Source: Clostridia bacterium (GTDB lineage: Bacteria; Bacillota; Clostridia; Christensenellales; Aristaeellaceae). From it: 64,000 bases of DNA. Below the pieces are notes generated by a model. The model did not search any database, had not been told where the DNA came from, and saw nothing but the letters and a program-made list of their open reading frames with translations. Position 1 is the first letter of the stretch. Every line of letters starts with the position of its first letter. Of this stretch, positions 19,137-28,119 are shown one piece after another. Where the stretch lies: assembly GCA_017543905.1 (NCBI GenBank), contig JAFYFC010000037.1:17699-81698 (forward strand). The letters run 5' to 3'. Both the position numbers and the translations under genes were made by a program.

Positions 19137-20036
19137 ATGAATATAAATCTTACGCAGACCGTCGTACAGCTTTGTTCAAGACTTCACATAACTATGGCCG
19201 AGCTTTCAAGGCGCACCAATCAGTCGCCTCAGAACCTCTGCCGCAAGGTGAAGAACGAGACCATAGGCTACGACGAGTTTCTGCGTATACTCGAAGTGCT
19301 TGGCGTAAAATACGAATACACTCTCACCATACCCGGCGAGGACGAGCCGGTAACCGTGCGCGAAAACGACCGCAGCAAGGAAAACGCCGAAATACTGCAG
19401 GACGAGCTGCGCCTGGCACAGCGCAAAATCGCCTATTACAGCGGACTTCTGAACGACACGCGCGCGGCGCTGCACGCAATAAACAGCAGCTCGGACACCG
19501 CCATCAAAAACGCGAAAAACAGCGCGCGCGTAAACGAATGCCTGAAAAAAATACACTTAAGCTCGCGCCAGCTGGAGCTGCAGCTTAGCGAGGCCGCCAG
19601 AGCCGACACGGGCAAGGCCGCAGAGCTTGCCTCTCCCCTGCCTCTGAACGAAGAAAACCTGAAGGGACGGCGCATACTGCTCTCCGACGACAATTCCTCC
19701 TCCTGTGACATCACCCGCGACACGCTCGAAAGCAACGGCATAAACGTGCATGCGGCAAGCGGCGACGACGTCGTAACGCTCGTCAAAAACTCCGCCGCGG
19801 GCTATTTCGACTGCGTAGTGATAGACGTGCACGCGAAGGGCGCAGACGGTCTTGAGATCGCAAAGCGCATCCGTTCCATACCGAACCGCGCCAAAGCGGG
19901 CGTGCCGCTGATCGCGCTGAGCTCGAGCGTGTTTGAAAGCGAGCGGCTCAAATGCTACGAAGCGGGCTTCGACGCATGCCTGTCCAAGCCGGCAGACGCA
20001 GTGAGCCTGATAAGGACTATATCGAAATTCATCTGA
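19137..20036 (+). CDS. Regulator: N-terminal HTH, degenerate kinase-dimerisation segment, C-terminal receiver
   Basis: A 299-residue protein in three parts. Residues 1-60 look like an XRE-type helix-turn-helix (ITMAELSRRTNQSPQNLCRKV). Residues 80-155 are helical and resemble the HisKA segment of hybrid kinases: NDTRAALHAI aligns with HDIRTPMNAI, so the phosphate-accepting His is Asn106 here, and ECLKKIHLSSRQL matches the second helix. Residues 176-299 are a complete receiver: Asp184/Asp185, acceptor Asp230 (VVIDVHAKGADG), Ser262 and Lys284 (LSKP). Phosphorylation of Asp230 by an unlinked kinase could control DNA binding. No kinase gene is adjacent. The DNA target is unknown. Confidence 0.8.
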   Translation: MNINLTQTVVQLCSRLHITMAELSRRTNQSPQNLCRKVKNETIGYDEFLRILEVLGVKYEYTLTIPGEDEPVTVRENDRSKENAEILQDELRLAQRKIAYYSGLLNDTRAALHAINSSSDTAIKNAKNSARVNECLKKIHLSSRQLELQLSEAARADTGKAAELASPLPLNEENLKGRRILLSDDNSSSCDITRDTLESNGINVHAASGDDVVTLVKNSAAGYFDCVVIDVHAKGADGLEIAKRIRSIPNRAKAGVPLIALSSSVFESERLKCYEAGFDACLSKPADAVSLIRTISKFI

Positions 20037-20042
20037 GAAAGT

Positions 20043-20082
20043 AAAAGCCGGCGCCGGAGCTTAGCCTCCGGCGCCGGCTTTT
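20043..20082. terminator. Bidirectional terminator, perfect 17-pair stem
   Basis: AAAAGCCGGCGCCGGAG pairs fully with its complement over a six-base loop; each strand ends in TTTT. It separates the converging regulator (19137) and the isomerase of the glycogen operon (20091). Confidence 0.9.
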
Positions 20083-20090
20083 GTCATCTG

Positions 20091-20903
20091 TCAGTATCCG
20101 AGCGTCTTTAAATATTCGCGGCTCAGGCGGGCTGCCTCAAGCGGCGTCCTGCCCACGGACATATCCTGCTCGACTACCATCCAGAGCGCGCCCGCGTCCT
20201 CTGCGGCCCGGCATATCTCGCTAAAATTCTGGCAGCCGTAGCCCACCGGACGGAACTCGAATTCCGTCTCCCCGGGCTTGGCGCTTTTATCCTCCATGCC
20301 GATCAGCGCGTAGGGGTTTTTGCCGCCCTTCACGCCCACGTAATCCTTAAGGTGCACGATAGGGGCGCGGCCGGCGTAGGAGCGCACGTAAGATGCGGGG
20401 TCCTCGCCCGCGTATTTCACCCAGCAGGTATCGACCTCTGTTTTAAGCACGTCCGCGTCTATCGCCGAATATATGAAATCCAGCCCGTAAACGCCCGAAA
20501 TCTTCACGAACTCGAAGTCGTGATTGTGATACAGCAGCGTGAGCCCCGCTTCGCGGCACAGACGGCCGAATTTCGCGATCGTATTAAGCGCGCGCGCAAA
20601 CCCGCTGCCGCCCGGACGGCTGGTTTCGTCCGTGTAGGGCACCGCGATGTATTCGCAGCCCAGATATTTATAGTCGGATATGGTTTTGAACATATCCTGC
20701 TCGATTTCCTTGAGCGGCACGTGCGCGCTCACCGCGCGTATCCCCGCCTTGTCGAGCGCGGATCTGAACTGTGCGGCGCTTTTTCCGTACAGCCCCGCCA
20801 GCTCTATGCCGTCGTAGCCCATTTCTTTGATGGCCTTGAGCGTGCCTTCCAGATCACGTTCGGCGGCGTCGCGCGCGGAATACAGCTGATATCCTATTTT
20901 CAT
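20091..20903 (-). CDS. Sugar phosphate isomerase/epimerase, TIM-barrel family
   Basis: A 270-residue AP-endonuclease-2-like TIM barrel (MKIGYQLYSARDAAERD at the start, then YDGIELAGLYGKS, LLYHNHDFEF, TEVDTCWVKYAGEDP, IVHLKDYVG and a late glutamate in VVEQDM). His, Glu and Asp at these strand ends bind the metal in inosose dehydratases and sugar epimerases of this family. Its start overlaps the glgA stop by four bases, so it is the last gene of the glycogen operon. Whether its substrate is linked to glycogen is unknown; the family is broad. Confidence 0.85.
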   Translation of the reverse strand: MKIGYQLYSARDAAERDLEGTLKAIKEMGYDGIELAGLYGKSAAQFRSALDKAGIRAVSAHVPLKEIEQDMFKTISDYKYLGCEYIAVPYTDETSRPGGSGFARALNTIAKFGRLCREAGLTLLYHNHDFEFVKISGVYGLDFIYSAIDADVLKTEVDTCWVKYAGEDPASYVRSYAGRAPIVHLKDYVGVKGGKNPYALIGMEDKSAKPGETEFEFRPVGYGCQNFSEICRAAEDAGALWMVVEQDMSVGRTPLEAARLSREYLKTLGY

Positions 20904-22606
20904 TTGGCTTCCTCTCCTGCCCCTGCTTTCTTTTTCGCGCTGCGCTTTACGGGCACGGGCGCGTCGGCGTCTGCGGGAGCCTGCGCCTTTTTGGCGGCCG
21001 TCTTTTTGGCGGGCTTTTCCGCTGCCGCTTCCGCGGGCGCGGCTTCCGCCTTCTTCGTGCGGGTCTTTCTGGCGGGCTTTGCCTCCTCCGTCTCCGACGC
21101 GGCCTTCTTCGCCCTCGGCTTGCGCACGGGCTTCTCTACCGCCTCGGCGGTTATGGGAGGCTCGTTTTCCGCTCCGGTAAGAGTTTCGTAGAGCTCGATA
21201 TACTTGTCCGCGCTCTTGTCCCAGCCGTACTGGCCGAGCATGGCGCGCTTGGCGAGGTGCTCGAACAGAGGCCTGTCGTTATGATATATGCCCACCGCGC
21301 GCTCTATCACGTGCAGCATGTCGTGCGCGTTGTAATTGAAGAACGTGAAGCCGTTGCCGTCGCCGGTATATTCGTTGTAGGACAGCACCGTGTCTCTGAG
21401 CCCGCCGGTCTCACGCGTTATCGGCAGCGTGCCGTATCTGAGGGAGATAAGCTGAGACAGGCCGCAAGGCTCGAACATGGAGGGCATCAGGAACATATCG
21501 CTGCCTGCGTATATCCTGTGCGCGAGGCGGTGGTTCATCTGGAAGGAGGCCGCGAGCCTGCCCGCGTACTTCCACTGCGCCCAGCCGAACAGATCCATGT
21601 ACTTGCTTTCGCCCATGCCCAGCACCACCATCTGTGCGCCGGTGTTCATTATGCCCTCGAGTACGCGCTCCACGAGGTCGAGCCCCTTCTGGGAGGACAG
21701 GCGCGTGACCATGCCAATGATCGGCGCGTTTTCGTCCTCGTCGAGCCCGAGCTCCTTCTGCAGGGCGAGCTTGTTGGGCTTTTTGTTTTCGTACGTCTCG
21801 CTCGTGTACCTGCTCTCGATCAGCGGATCGTTTGCCGGATCGTATTCTATCGTGTCTATGCCGTTCAGTATTCCGCTAAGAACGCTTTTGCGCGCGCGCA
21901 GCAGGCCGTCCATGCGCTCCCCGTAGTAGGGAGAAAGTATTTCCTCCGCGTAGGTGGGAGACACCGTGGTTATGCGGTCCGCGAACACGAGCCCGCCCTT
22001 TATGAACGAAGCCTGTCCGTAGAACTCCAGATTGTCCGGCGTATACGCCCACGCGCCCAGAGACAAAAGCTCCTCGGTCGCGTCGATCGGATACAGCCCC
22101 TGGAACTGCAGATTGTGTATGGTGAATACCGTTTTGATGTCCTTGTACAGGGGCAGGTTTTTGTACTGCGCGGTGAACAGCGCGGGAATGAGCCCCGTCT
22201 GCCAGTCGTGGCAGTGCAAAACGTCCGGTATAAAGCCTATCTTGGGCAGCGCCTCGAGCACCGCCTTGCAGAAGTAGGCGAACCTTTCGCCCTCGTCTCC
22301 GCCCTTGCCGTAAATGTAATCGCGCCCGAAATACTGCTCGTTGTCCACGAAATAGAACGTCACGCCGTCGTGCACGAGCTTTTCGATGCCCACGTACTGC
22401 CGCCGCCAGCCCAGATTGATATAGAAGTACAATACGTGCTCCATGCGCGAACGGTAGGACTGATCCACCGCCTTGTACAGAGGCAGTATAACGCGCATGT
22501 CCGCGCCCTTCTTGGCTATTTCCTTGGGCAGCGCGCCTATAACGTCCGCCAGGCCGCCGGTCTTTACGAACGGCATGCCCTCAGACGCCGCAAACAGAAT
22601 TTTCAT
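20900..22606 (-). CDS. glgA: Glycogen synthase with Lys/Ala-rich C-terminal tail
   Basis: A GT5 glycogen synthase that adds glucose from ADP-glucose to a growing alpha-1,4 chain. The N-terminal ADP-glucose site is KTGGLADVIGALPKEI, followed by FTIHNLQFQGLYP, and in the second domain MVTRLSSQKGLDL and MPSMFEPCGLSQL. The enzyme proper ends near residue 477 (normal length). A further 91 residues, made almost only of Ala, Lys, Pro, Glu and Arg with PAKKT/AAKKA-type repeats, have no counterpart in standard GlgA. The tail uses native codons in frame, so it is not a sequencing error. Third gene of the glgC-glgD-glgA operon. Confidence 0.96.
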   Translation of the reverse strand: MKILFAASEGMPFVKTGGLADVIGALPKEIAKKGADMRVILPLYKAVDQSYRSRMEHVLYFYINLGWRRQYVGIEKLVHDGVTFYFVDNEQYFGRDYIYGKGGDEGERFAYFCKAVLEALPKIGFIPDVLHCHDWQTGLIPALFTAQYKNLPLYKDIKTVFTIHNLQFQGLYPIDATEELLSLGAWAYTPDNLEFYGQASFIKGGLVFADRITTVSPTYAEEILSPYYGERMDGLLRARKSVLSGILNGIDTIEYDPANDPLIESRYTSETYENKKPNKLALQKELGLDEDENAPIIGMVTRLSSQKGLDLVERVLEGIMNTGAQMVVLGMGESKYMDLFGWAQWKYAGRLAASFQMNHRLAHRIYAGSDMFLMPSMFEPCGLSQLISLRYGTLPITRETGGLRDTVLSYNEYTGDGNGFTFFNYNAHDMLHVIERAVGIYHNDRPLFEHLAKRAMLGQYGWDKSADKYIELYETLTGAENEPPITAEAVEKPVRKPRAKKAASETEEAKPARKTRTKKAEAAPAEAAAEKPAKKTAAKKAQAPADADAPVPVKRSAKKKAGAGEEAK

Positions 22607-22632
22607 AAAAGCTTCCTCCGAGTAAAGTTTTG

Positions 22633-23766
22633 TCAGGCGGTCACGTTTTTGCCCAGCACGATCGGGTACTGCTTAAGGCCGATCAGCTTGCCGCCCGAGA
22701 GTATTGTAACATCCTTGTCAAGTATGGCGTTTTCAAGCTCCACGCCCTCGCCGATGTCGCAGTCCTGCATTATTATGCAGCCCTTTATTTTTGCGCCCTT
22801 GCCTACGTGCACGCCGCGGAACAGCACGCTGTTTTTAACCTCGCCCTCCAGCACGCAGCCGTCCGCGACCAGAGAATTCTTTACGTTCGCGCCGGGCTGA
22901 TGCCGCGCGGGCGCGTCGTCGCGGGTTTTGGTGTACACGGGATTGTTGCCGAACAGCTCGCGCCTTACCGCAGGGTTCAATAAATCCATGTTCATGCTGT
23001 AATAGTTCATGATGGTCTCCATGCGCCGGCAGTAGCCCTTGAACTCGAAGCCCATCACCCTCAGGCTCTGGTCGTAAACGCCGCCGCGCAGGATATTCGC
23101 GTACATCTCGTGGAAGCCGCGCGCGGACGCCACGTCCACCAGATGCATAAGCAGCGTGCGCTTTACGAGTATCACGTCCATGAGTATGTTGGGGTAGTTT
23201 ATGACGTTCGGGTTTATCTCCATGTCCGTTACCTTGCCGCTCTCGTTCACGTTCACGAACACGCGCGCGTTGTGAGAGGAGCCGGAATAGTCGAACGAGA
23301 TCGGATCGAAGCGCGTATACATCAGCGTGACGTCCGCCTTGCTGTCCTCATGGAAGCGTATCATGTCGTAGAAGCGGGTGTTGAATACGATCCTGCCGCC
23401 TATCATCAGCACGTATTCCTGCGTGGAGCGGCGCAGAAAGTCCATATTCGCCTTGAGCGCGTCGAGCATGCCCGTATAGCCGTCCGCGCTGTTTCCGCCG
23501 AAGGGCGGGAGTATGTACAGACCGTTGTTCCTCGTGTGCAGGTTCCATTCCTTGCCGCCGCCCAGATGATCCATAAGCGAACGGTACGAGCCCTGCATTA
23601 CCACGCCCACCTTCTTAATTCCGCTGTTGACCATGCTGGAGAGCAAAAAGTCGACCAGGCGGTATCTCGCGGCCACGGGCAGCGCGGTGACGGTGCGCTT
23701 GCTGGCCAGCTCTCTCATTGAAAACTCGTCCTTCGAGGCGAAAATTATACCCATTGCGTCTTTCAT
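22633..23766 (-). CDS. glgD: Glucose-1-phosphate adenylyltransferase, GlgD subunit
   Basis: A 377-residue relative of GlgC found in Firmicutes. The N-terminus (MGIIFASKDEFSMRELASKRTV) lacks the GGxGxRL nucleotide loop of GlgC, as is typical for GlgD, which is mainly a regulatory partner in a GlgC-GlgD heterotetramer. The C-terminal left-handed beta-helix is seen in the hexapeptide-like repeats (NSLVADGCVLEGEV, NSVLFRGVHVGKGA). It follows glgC with a one-base gap. Confidence 0.94.
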   Translation of the reverse strand: MKDAMGIIFASKDEFSMRELASKRTVTALPVAARYRLVDFLLSSMVNSGIKKVGVVMQGSYRSLMDHLGGGKEWNLHTRNNGLYILPPFGGNSADGYTGMLDALKANMDFLRRSTQEYVLMIGGRIVFNTRFYDMIRFHEDSKADVTLMYTRFDPISFDYSGSSHNARVFVNVNESGKVTDMEINPNVINYPNILMDVILVKRTLLMHLVDVASARGFHEMYANILRGGVYDQSLRVMGFEFKGYCRRMETIMNYYSMNMDLLNPAVRRELFGNNPVYTKTRDDAPARHQPGANVKNSLVADGCVLEGEVKNSVLFRGVHVGKGAKIKGCIIMQDCDIGEGVELENAILDKDVTILSGGKLIGLKQYPIVLGKNVTA

Positions 23767-23767
23767 G

Positions 23768-24958
23768 TTATTTTGCCTCCTCCAGGGTTTCGTTGTTGAC
23801 CTGCGCGCCCGCCTTGACGGTATAACCGTCCGGGAGCACGGTATCGTCGCCCACCAGCGCGATGCCGCCCTTGTCCGCGCCTACGCGGCAGCCAGCGCCG
23901 ATCACGGCGTTCTCCGCGATTATCGAGCGCTTTACCACGGCGCCCGCTTTGACTGTGCTCAGGGGCATTATCACACTGTCCTCGACCACTGCGCCCTCTT
24001 CTATCACCACGCCCGCGGAAAGCACGCTGCCCTTGACGCTGCCGTAAATCTCGCAGCCCTCGGTAACCATGCTGTTTTCCACGTGCCCGTTCTCGCCTAT
24101 GAAATGCGGGGGCATGATCGGGCTTTTTGCGTATACCGGCCATCTCGCGTCGTTCAGGTCGACCTCAGGCGGGTTCTTGAGCAGGTCCATGTGCGCCTCC
24201 CACAGGCTCATGATCGTGCCGACGTCCTTCCAGTAGCCCTCGAAGGCGTACGCGTACAGACGCATGTCGTCCTTGAGCATGTTGGGGATTATGTTCTTGC
24301 CGAAGTCGTTTTTGCTCTTGGGATCGGCGTTGTCCGCCACCAGATACTGCTTGAGCTTGTCGAAGGTGAATATGTACACGCCCATCGAGGCCAGATTGCT
24401 CTTGGGCTGGGCGGGCTTCTCCTCGAATTCGAATATGCGCCCGTCCTCGCGCGTGTTCATTATTCCGAAGGAAGGCGCGTCCTCCCAGGGCACGGGCCGC
24501 ACGGCTATGGTTATGTCCGCCTTGTTCTGTATGTGAGAGGCCAGCATGCGGCTGTAGTCCATCTTGTATATATGGTCGCCGGACAGGATGAGCACGTACT
24601 CCGGATCGTACTGCTCTATGAAGCCGAGGTTCTGATATATCGCGTTGGCAGTGCCCGAATACCAGCGTCCCTCGCTGCCCTGCACGTAGGGCGGCAGCAC
24701 GAACACGCCGCCTCCGGAAAGGTCCAGATCCCAGCTCGCGCCGGAGCCGATATAGCTGTTGAGCTCGAGCGGCTGATACTGCGTGAGCACGCCCACCGTG
24801 TCTATGCCGGAATTCGTGCAGTTCGAAAGCGGAAAGTCGATTATGCGATAGCGCCCTCCGAACGGAACGGCCGGCTTCGCGTTCACCCGAGTGAGCAGAC
24901 CAAGCCGCGAGCCCTGGCCGCCTGCCAGCAGCATTGCTATCATCTGCTTGTTTCTCAT
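23768..24958 (-). CDS. glgC: Glucose-1-phosphate adenylyltransferase (ADP-glucose pyrophosphorylase)
   Basis: A 396-residue catalytic subunit making ADP-glucose from ATP and glucose-1-phosphate, the committed step of glycogen synthesis. It has the loop [14 protein letters not shown], the conserved [12 protein letters not shown], the sugar-site segment [21 protein letters not shown], and [10 protein letters not shown], then a C-terminal beta-helix. First gene of the glycogen operon; an AGGAG lies 11 bases before the ATG, somewhat far. Branching enzyme and phosphorylase are not in the window. Confidence 0.97.
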   Translation of the reverse strand: MRNKQMIAMLLAGGQGSRLGLLTRVNAKPAVPFGGRYRIIDFPLSNCTNSGIDTVGVLTQYQPLELNSYIGSGASWDLDLSGGGVFVLPPYVQGSEGRWYSGTANAIYQNLGFIEQYDPEYVLILSGDHIYKMDYSRMLASHIQNKADITIAVRPVPWEDAPSFGIMNTREDGRIFEFEEKPAQPKSNLASMGVYIFTFDKLKQYLVADNADPKSKNDFGKNIIPNMLKDDMRLYAYAFEGYWKDVGTIMSLWEAHMDLLKNPPEVDLNDARWPVYAKSPIMPPHFIGENGHVENSMVTEGCEIYGSVKGSVLSAGVVIEEGAVVEDSVIMPLSTVKAGAVVKRSIIAENAVIGAGCRVGADKGGIALVGDDTVLPDGYTVKAGAQVNNETLEEAK

Positions 24959-25002
24959 TAGGAATCAGTCTCCTTTCATAATGGGTAACACCTTAATTAT
25001 AT

Positions 25003-25031
25003 ATTATACAGCAAATACTTATAATTTTCCA
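25003..25031 (-). promoter_or_regulatory. Candidate promoter of the glycogen operon
   Basis: On the minus strand a perfect TATAAT lies at 25008-25003, with a weak -35 (TGGAAA) 17 bases upstream in a very AT-rich stretch. It is 45 bases before glgC. The -35 is poor, so an activator may be needed. Confidence 0.45.
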
Positions 25032-25074
25032 TATATAAATTGCTAAAATTCCGCCAATCGGCTAACATTTTTCG

Positions 25075-25103
25075 TTGACGTAATGCAATTTATCATATAT
25101 AAT
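25075..25103 (+). promoter_or_regulatory. Promoter of the AAA+ gene
   Basis: TTGACG (25075-25080), 17 bases, TATAAT (25098-25103). This near-consensus promoter shows that in-frame ATGs at 25083 and 25104 are too early and supports the ATG at 25155. Confidence 0.8.
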
Positions 25104-25154
25104 ATGCAGGGAACGTTTAAATATCCGTTCCGCCATAAAACAGGAGGCCCGGTT

Positions 25155-27533
25155 ATGACACTGCCAGGAAAGATCACACTTTGTCAGCTTGAAGAGGACA
25201 ACCCGCAAAAATCCTATTTCCGCATCAAACCACTTTTTTTCGCCGAGGACGGCGTATTCATAAAGGCGGACACAAGCGCCGCGGAATTCCCGGACGAGGG
25301 CGGCATCCGCATCGTGCCGGACAAAAACGAGGCCCTGCGCTTCAAAAGCCGCATGCGCACGCTGGGACATTACTGTCTGCTCGACCTGACCCGTCACACA
25401 GGCGAAAACGAAAAGATACGCTTCAACAAAAACTACTCCCCTGACCGCGGCGAATACAACCGCTCCATCGTATATTCCGACGTGATACACGCGTGCCCCG
25501 ATTATATGGCGATGGAGGTCGTGACCCCGGAAAAAAGCGCGCAGGGCATATTCACGCTGCGCGGAGACCGGACGATATACACCAATCGGGTGTTACTGAA
25601 GGGCGACGGCAAGGTGAGCGGCCCCTTCATACCCGAGCGCGAGTCCGATATGGGCGCGTACACATTCACGCCCGATTCCGTGAGCCCGCAGCTGGAAGTA
25701 AGCGAGGACAGCCTGTACAGCGTAAGCATGGGCGCGGACACGGTGCTTTTATACGTATCCGCGCCGCCCGCGCCGAGCGCGCACGCGCCCGAAACGCTGA
25801 CGCACGAAAGCGCGCCTCTGCCTAAGGACGCCGCGTCCGTTCACGAAGCGGAGGAGCAGCCCGTTCAGGAAAAGCCGGTACCAGAAGCCGCGTCTGCCGC
25901 GCCCGCCTCTGAAAACGGCGCAGCTGCGCCCGAGTTAAGGCCGGAAACGGTCACGCCCCCGCACGACAGCGCTCCGTTTACCGAGCGCCGCGCCTCCCGT
26001 GCGCAGCGCGACAGTCAGGTGGGACTCAATCCCCGCCGGGGCAAATCCCTAAACGAAATCGTGGACGAAATGTGGCGGCATTCCCGCATGGAGCAGCTCG
26101 GCGCGCAGGTGCCGTCCGAGGCGCAGGGCAATCCGTTTATAGGCCCGGTCGAAAAAGCGCGCCGCGCGCTGAACGAAGCGTGGCGAAGCGAGGAAGGCCG
26201 CAACACGCTCATGAGCGAGCTTTCGCGCATAGACGGGCTAGCGGAGGAATTGGCCGCCCGCACGGGCCTTGCGGGCGCGTGTAAAGCTGCGCGCAGCGAG
26301 GAGCTCAACGAGCTCGAGGCGGAAAGGCTGCGCCTGCTGCGTGAGATAGACGCGCTCAAGCTCGACCGTACCAACAAGCGCGCCGAGCTTATGGAGGAAA
26401 CGCGCAAGGCGCACGAAAAGGAGATCGCGCGCTTCGAAAACGAAGAAAAACGCCTGACCGAGGAATGCGCCGCCCGTCAGCGCGCCGCCGAAAACGCGCG
26501 CAGCGCGCAGCAGGAGGCGGAGCGTCTGCTTAGCGACGAAACCAGAAAACGTCTCGATACGGATTTCCTGAAATTCGCGATGTTCACACGCGCCGCGCGC
26601 ATACTTGAAAGCGAGCCCGACGCGGACGCGGACGCGTTTTCGGGAATACCCGAGGTCTCTGCGCCGACCGCCGCGCAGATCATAAGCGACGTAAGGAGCG
26701 CGTTTGAAAACTGCGGCATAAGCGTTTCGCACGACGAAGCGCTCAATCTGCTCTCTGCGCTCGCGCTGGGCAGGATAGTTATACTCTCAGGCCCCACAGG
26801 CTGCGGCAAAACCTACTGCGCGGAGGCGCTCGCCGGCGCGCTGGGGCTTACACAGAGAGGCCGCCTCAGGTTCATAAAGCTAACGCCGGACGTGACGGAG
26901 GCGCGCAAAAATCCCGCGTTCCGCTGCCTGAGCCGCGCCTGCGACGGCAAAACCTGCCGCATCGTGCTGCTGGACGATATAAACGCCGTGCCCGTGCACG
27001 ACCAGGCGCGGGGACTGCTCAGTCTGGCGGACGAAAGCCAGTGCGGCATAAAGCTTATGATGACCTGCCTGGACGATCAGACCGGCTACCCGCTGGATCC
27101 GCGCGTGCTCGACAGGGCGTTCCTCATACGCTTAAAGCCCGCAAGCCCGGACGGCTGGCAGCTCTGCGCGGACCTGCCGCAGGCTAAAACGGCGCCTTCG
27201 TTCGAAGCGTTCAAAAAAGCGTTCGCGCCCGCCGCGGAGATACCCGGCGAGGTCGTGAACCGCTTCAAGGTCCTTAAAAAGCGGCTGACCGAGGCGGGCA
27301 TATATCTGTCTCCCCGCACGCAGGCGGACATGTACGCCTACTGCAGCACAGTCATACCGCTTATGACCGGAGAGCCCATGCAGGCGTTCGACCGCGCGGT
27401 ATGCGAGCGCGCGCTGCCCTATATCCTCGCCACCGCAAGCGCGGACGAGCTTAAGCGTCTGCCCGAAATACTCTGCGGTCTGCCCGAGAGCCTCGCGCTG
27501 CTCGACGCACCGCTCGCGCTTCCTCCAATCTGA
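25155..27533 (+). CDS. AAA+ ATPase of unknown function with coiled coil
   Basis: A 792-residue protein not matching a family I can name. The start is set by AGGAGG eight bases upstream. Residues 1-200 look like a beta-rich domain, followed by a Pro/Ala/Glu-rich linker (about 205-290), a conserved-looking helical piece (SLNEIVDEMWRHSRME), a long coiled coil (about 365-470), and a C-terminal AAA+ module: Walker A GPTGCGKTYCAEALAGALG near residue 546, Walker B RIVLLDDINAV, and an arginine in RVLDRAFLIRLKP. The module recalls McrB/MoxR-type ATPases. No nuclease or protease partner is fused or adjacent. The role could be in remodelling of a complex or defence; both are guesses. Confidence 0.75.
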   Translation: MTLPGKITLCQLEEDNPQKSYFRIKPLFFAEDGVFIKADTSAAEFPDEGGIRIVPDKNEALRFKSRMRTLGHYCLLDLTRHTGENEKIRFNKNYSPDRGEYNRSIVYSDVIHACPDYMAMEVVTPEKSAQGIFTLRGDRTIYTNRVLLKGDGKVSGPFIPERESDMGAYTFTPDSVSPQLEVSEDSLYSVSMGADTVLLYVSAPPAPSAHAPETLTHESAPLPKDAASVHEAEEQPVQEKPVPEAASAAPASENGAAAPELRPETVTPPHDSAPFTERRASRAQRDSQVGLNPRRGKSLNEIVDEMWRHSRMEQLGAQVPSEAQGNPFIGPVEKARRALNEAWRSEEGRNTLMSELSRIDGLAEELAARTGLAGACKAARSEELNELEAERLRLLREIDALKLDRTNKRAELMEETRKAHEKEIARFENEEKRLTEECAARQRAAENARSAQQEAERLLSDETRKRLDTDFLKFAMFTRAARILESEPDADADAFSGIPEVSAPTAAQIISDVRSAFENCGISVSHDEALNLLSALALGRIVILSGPTGCGKTYCAEALAGALGLTQRGRLRFIKLTPDVTEARKNPAFRCLSRACDGKTCRIVLLDDINAVPVHDQARGLLSLADESQCGIKLMMTCLDDQTGYPLDPRVLDRAFLIRLKPASPDGWQLCADLPQAKTAPSFEAFKKAFAPAAEIPGEVVNRFKVLKKRLTEAGIYLSPRTQADMYAYCSTVIPLMTGEPMQAFDRAVCERALPYILATASADELKRLPEILCGLPESLALLDAPLALPPI

Positions 27534-27535
27534 GC

Positions 27536-27564
27536 TTGCATTTTCAGAAGAAACGCGCTATAAT
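27536..27564 (+). promoter_or_regulatory. Promoter of the small P-loop gene
   Basis: TTGCAT (27536-27541), 17 bases, TATAAT (27559-27564), starting two bases after the stop of the AAA+ gene and 39 bases before the next ATG. Confidence 0.7.
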
Positions 27565-27602
27565 ACCTCAGGCACCTAAAAAACTGATCGGAGTGATATC
27601 AT

Positions 27603-28031
27603 ATGATTCGGGTAATCGCCGGAAACAAGGGCAGCGGCAAAACCAAGCGCCTTATAGACATAACGAACGACGCGCTCAAGCAGGAGCACGGCATAGTAGT
27701 GTTCATAGACGACGACAAGCGCTATATGTACGACCTGCGCCACGAGATCCGCTTTGTGGACGCCAGCGAATACGAGGGCGTGCACGGCGCGACCGCGGAC
27801 GTGTTTCTGGGCTTTCTGAGCGGCATGCTGTCGGTGAATTACGACATAACGCTCATCTGTATCGACGCGTTTCTGAAGCTTATAAAATCGACGCCCATAG
27901 AAGAGACCGAAGGCTTTTTCGCACGGCTCGACGCGCTTTCCCGCCAGAGCGGCTGCAATTTCGTTATGAGCGTGAGCCACGACGCGGAGACGCTCCCGCC
28001 CTTCGTGGGTCAGTACGTATCTGCCGAATAA
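27603..28031 (+). CDS. Small P-loop NTPase, 142 residues
   Basis: It begins MIRVIAGNKGSGKTKRLID, a clear Walker A (GNKGSGKT, residues 7-14), and has a hydrophobic strand ending in acidic residues (ITLICIDAFLKL) that may serve as Walker B. The protein is too short for a full ATPase module with known partner domains. Similar short proteins in Clostridia carry vague labels such as PilT-like; I would not assign a role. It has its own promoter, so its position after the AAA+ gene may be chance, though both are ATPases. A perfect palindrome terminator follows. Confidence 0.8.
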   Translation: MIRVIAGNKGSGKTKRLIDITNDALKQEHGIVVFIDDDKRYMYDLRHEIRFVDASEYEGVHGATADVFLGFLSGMLSVNYDITLICIDAFLKLIKSTPIEETEGFFARLDALSRQSGCNFVMSVSHDAETLPPFVGQYVSAE

Positions 28032-28063
28032 ACGGCAAAACCCGTATTTTCTAATACAAAGCG

Positions 28064-28091
28064 AAAGCTCCGCCTGCGCAGGCGGAGCTTT
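28064..28091. terminator. Bidirectional terminator, perfect 28-base palindrome
   Basis: AAAGCTCCGCCTGC joined directly to its complement, with A and T runs at the ends. It lies between the converging P-loop gene and the leftward peptidase/LRR gene. Confidence 0.85.
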
Positions 28092-28119
28092 GATATGTTT
28101 AAAACCACGTAAAGCCGGC

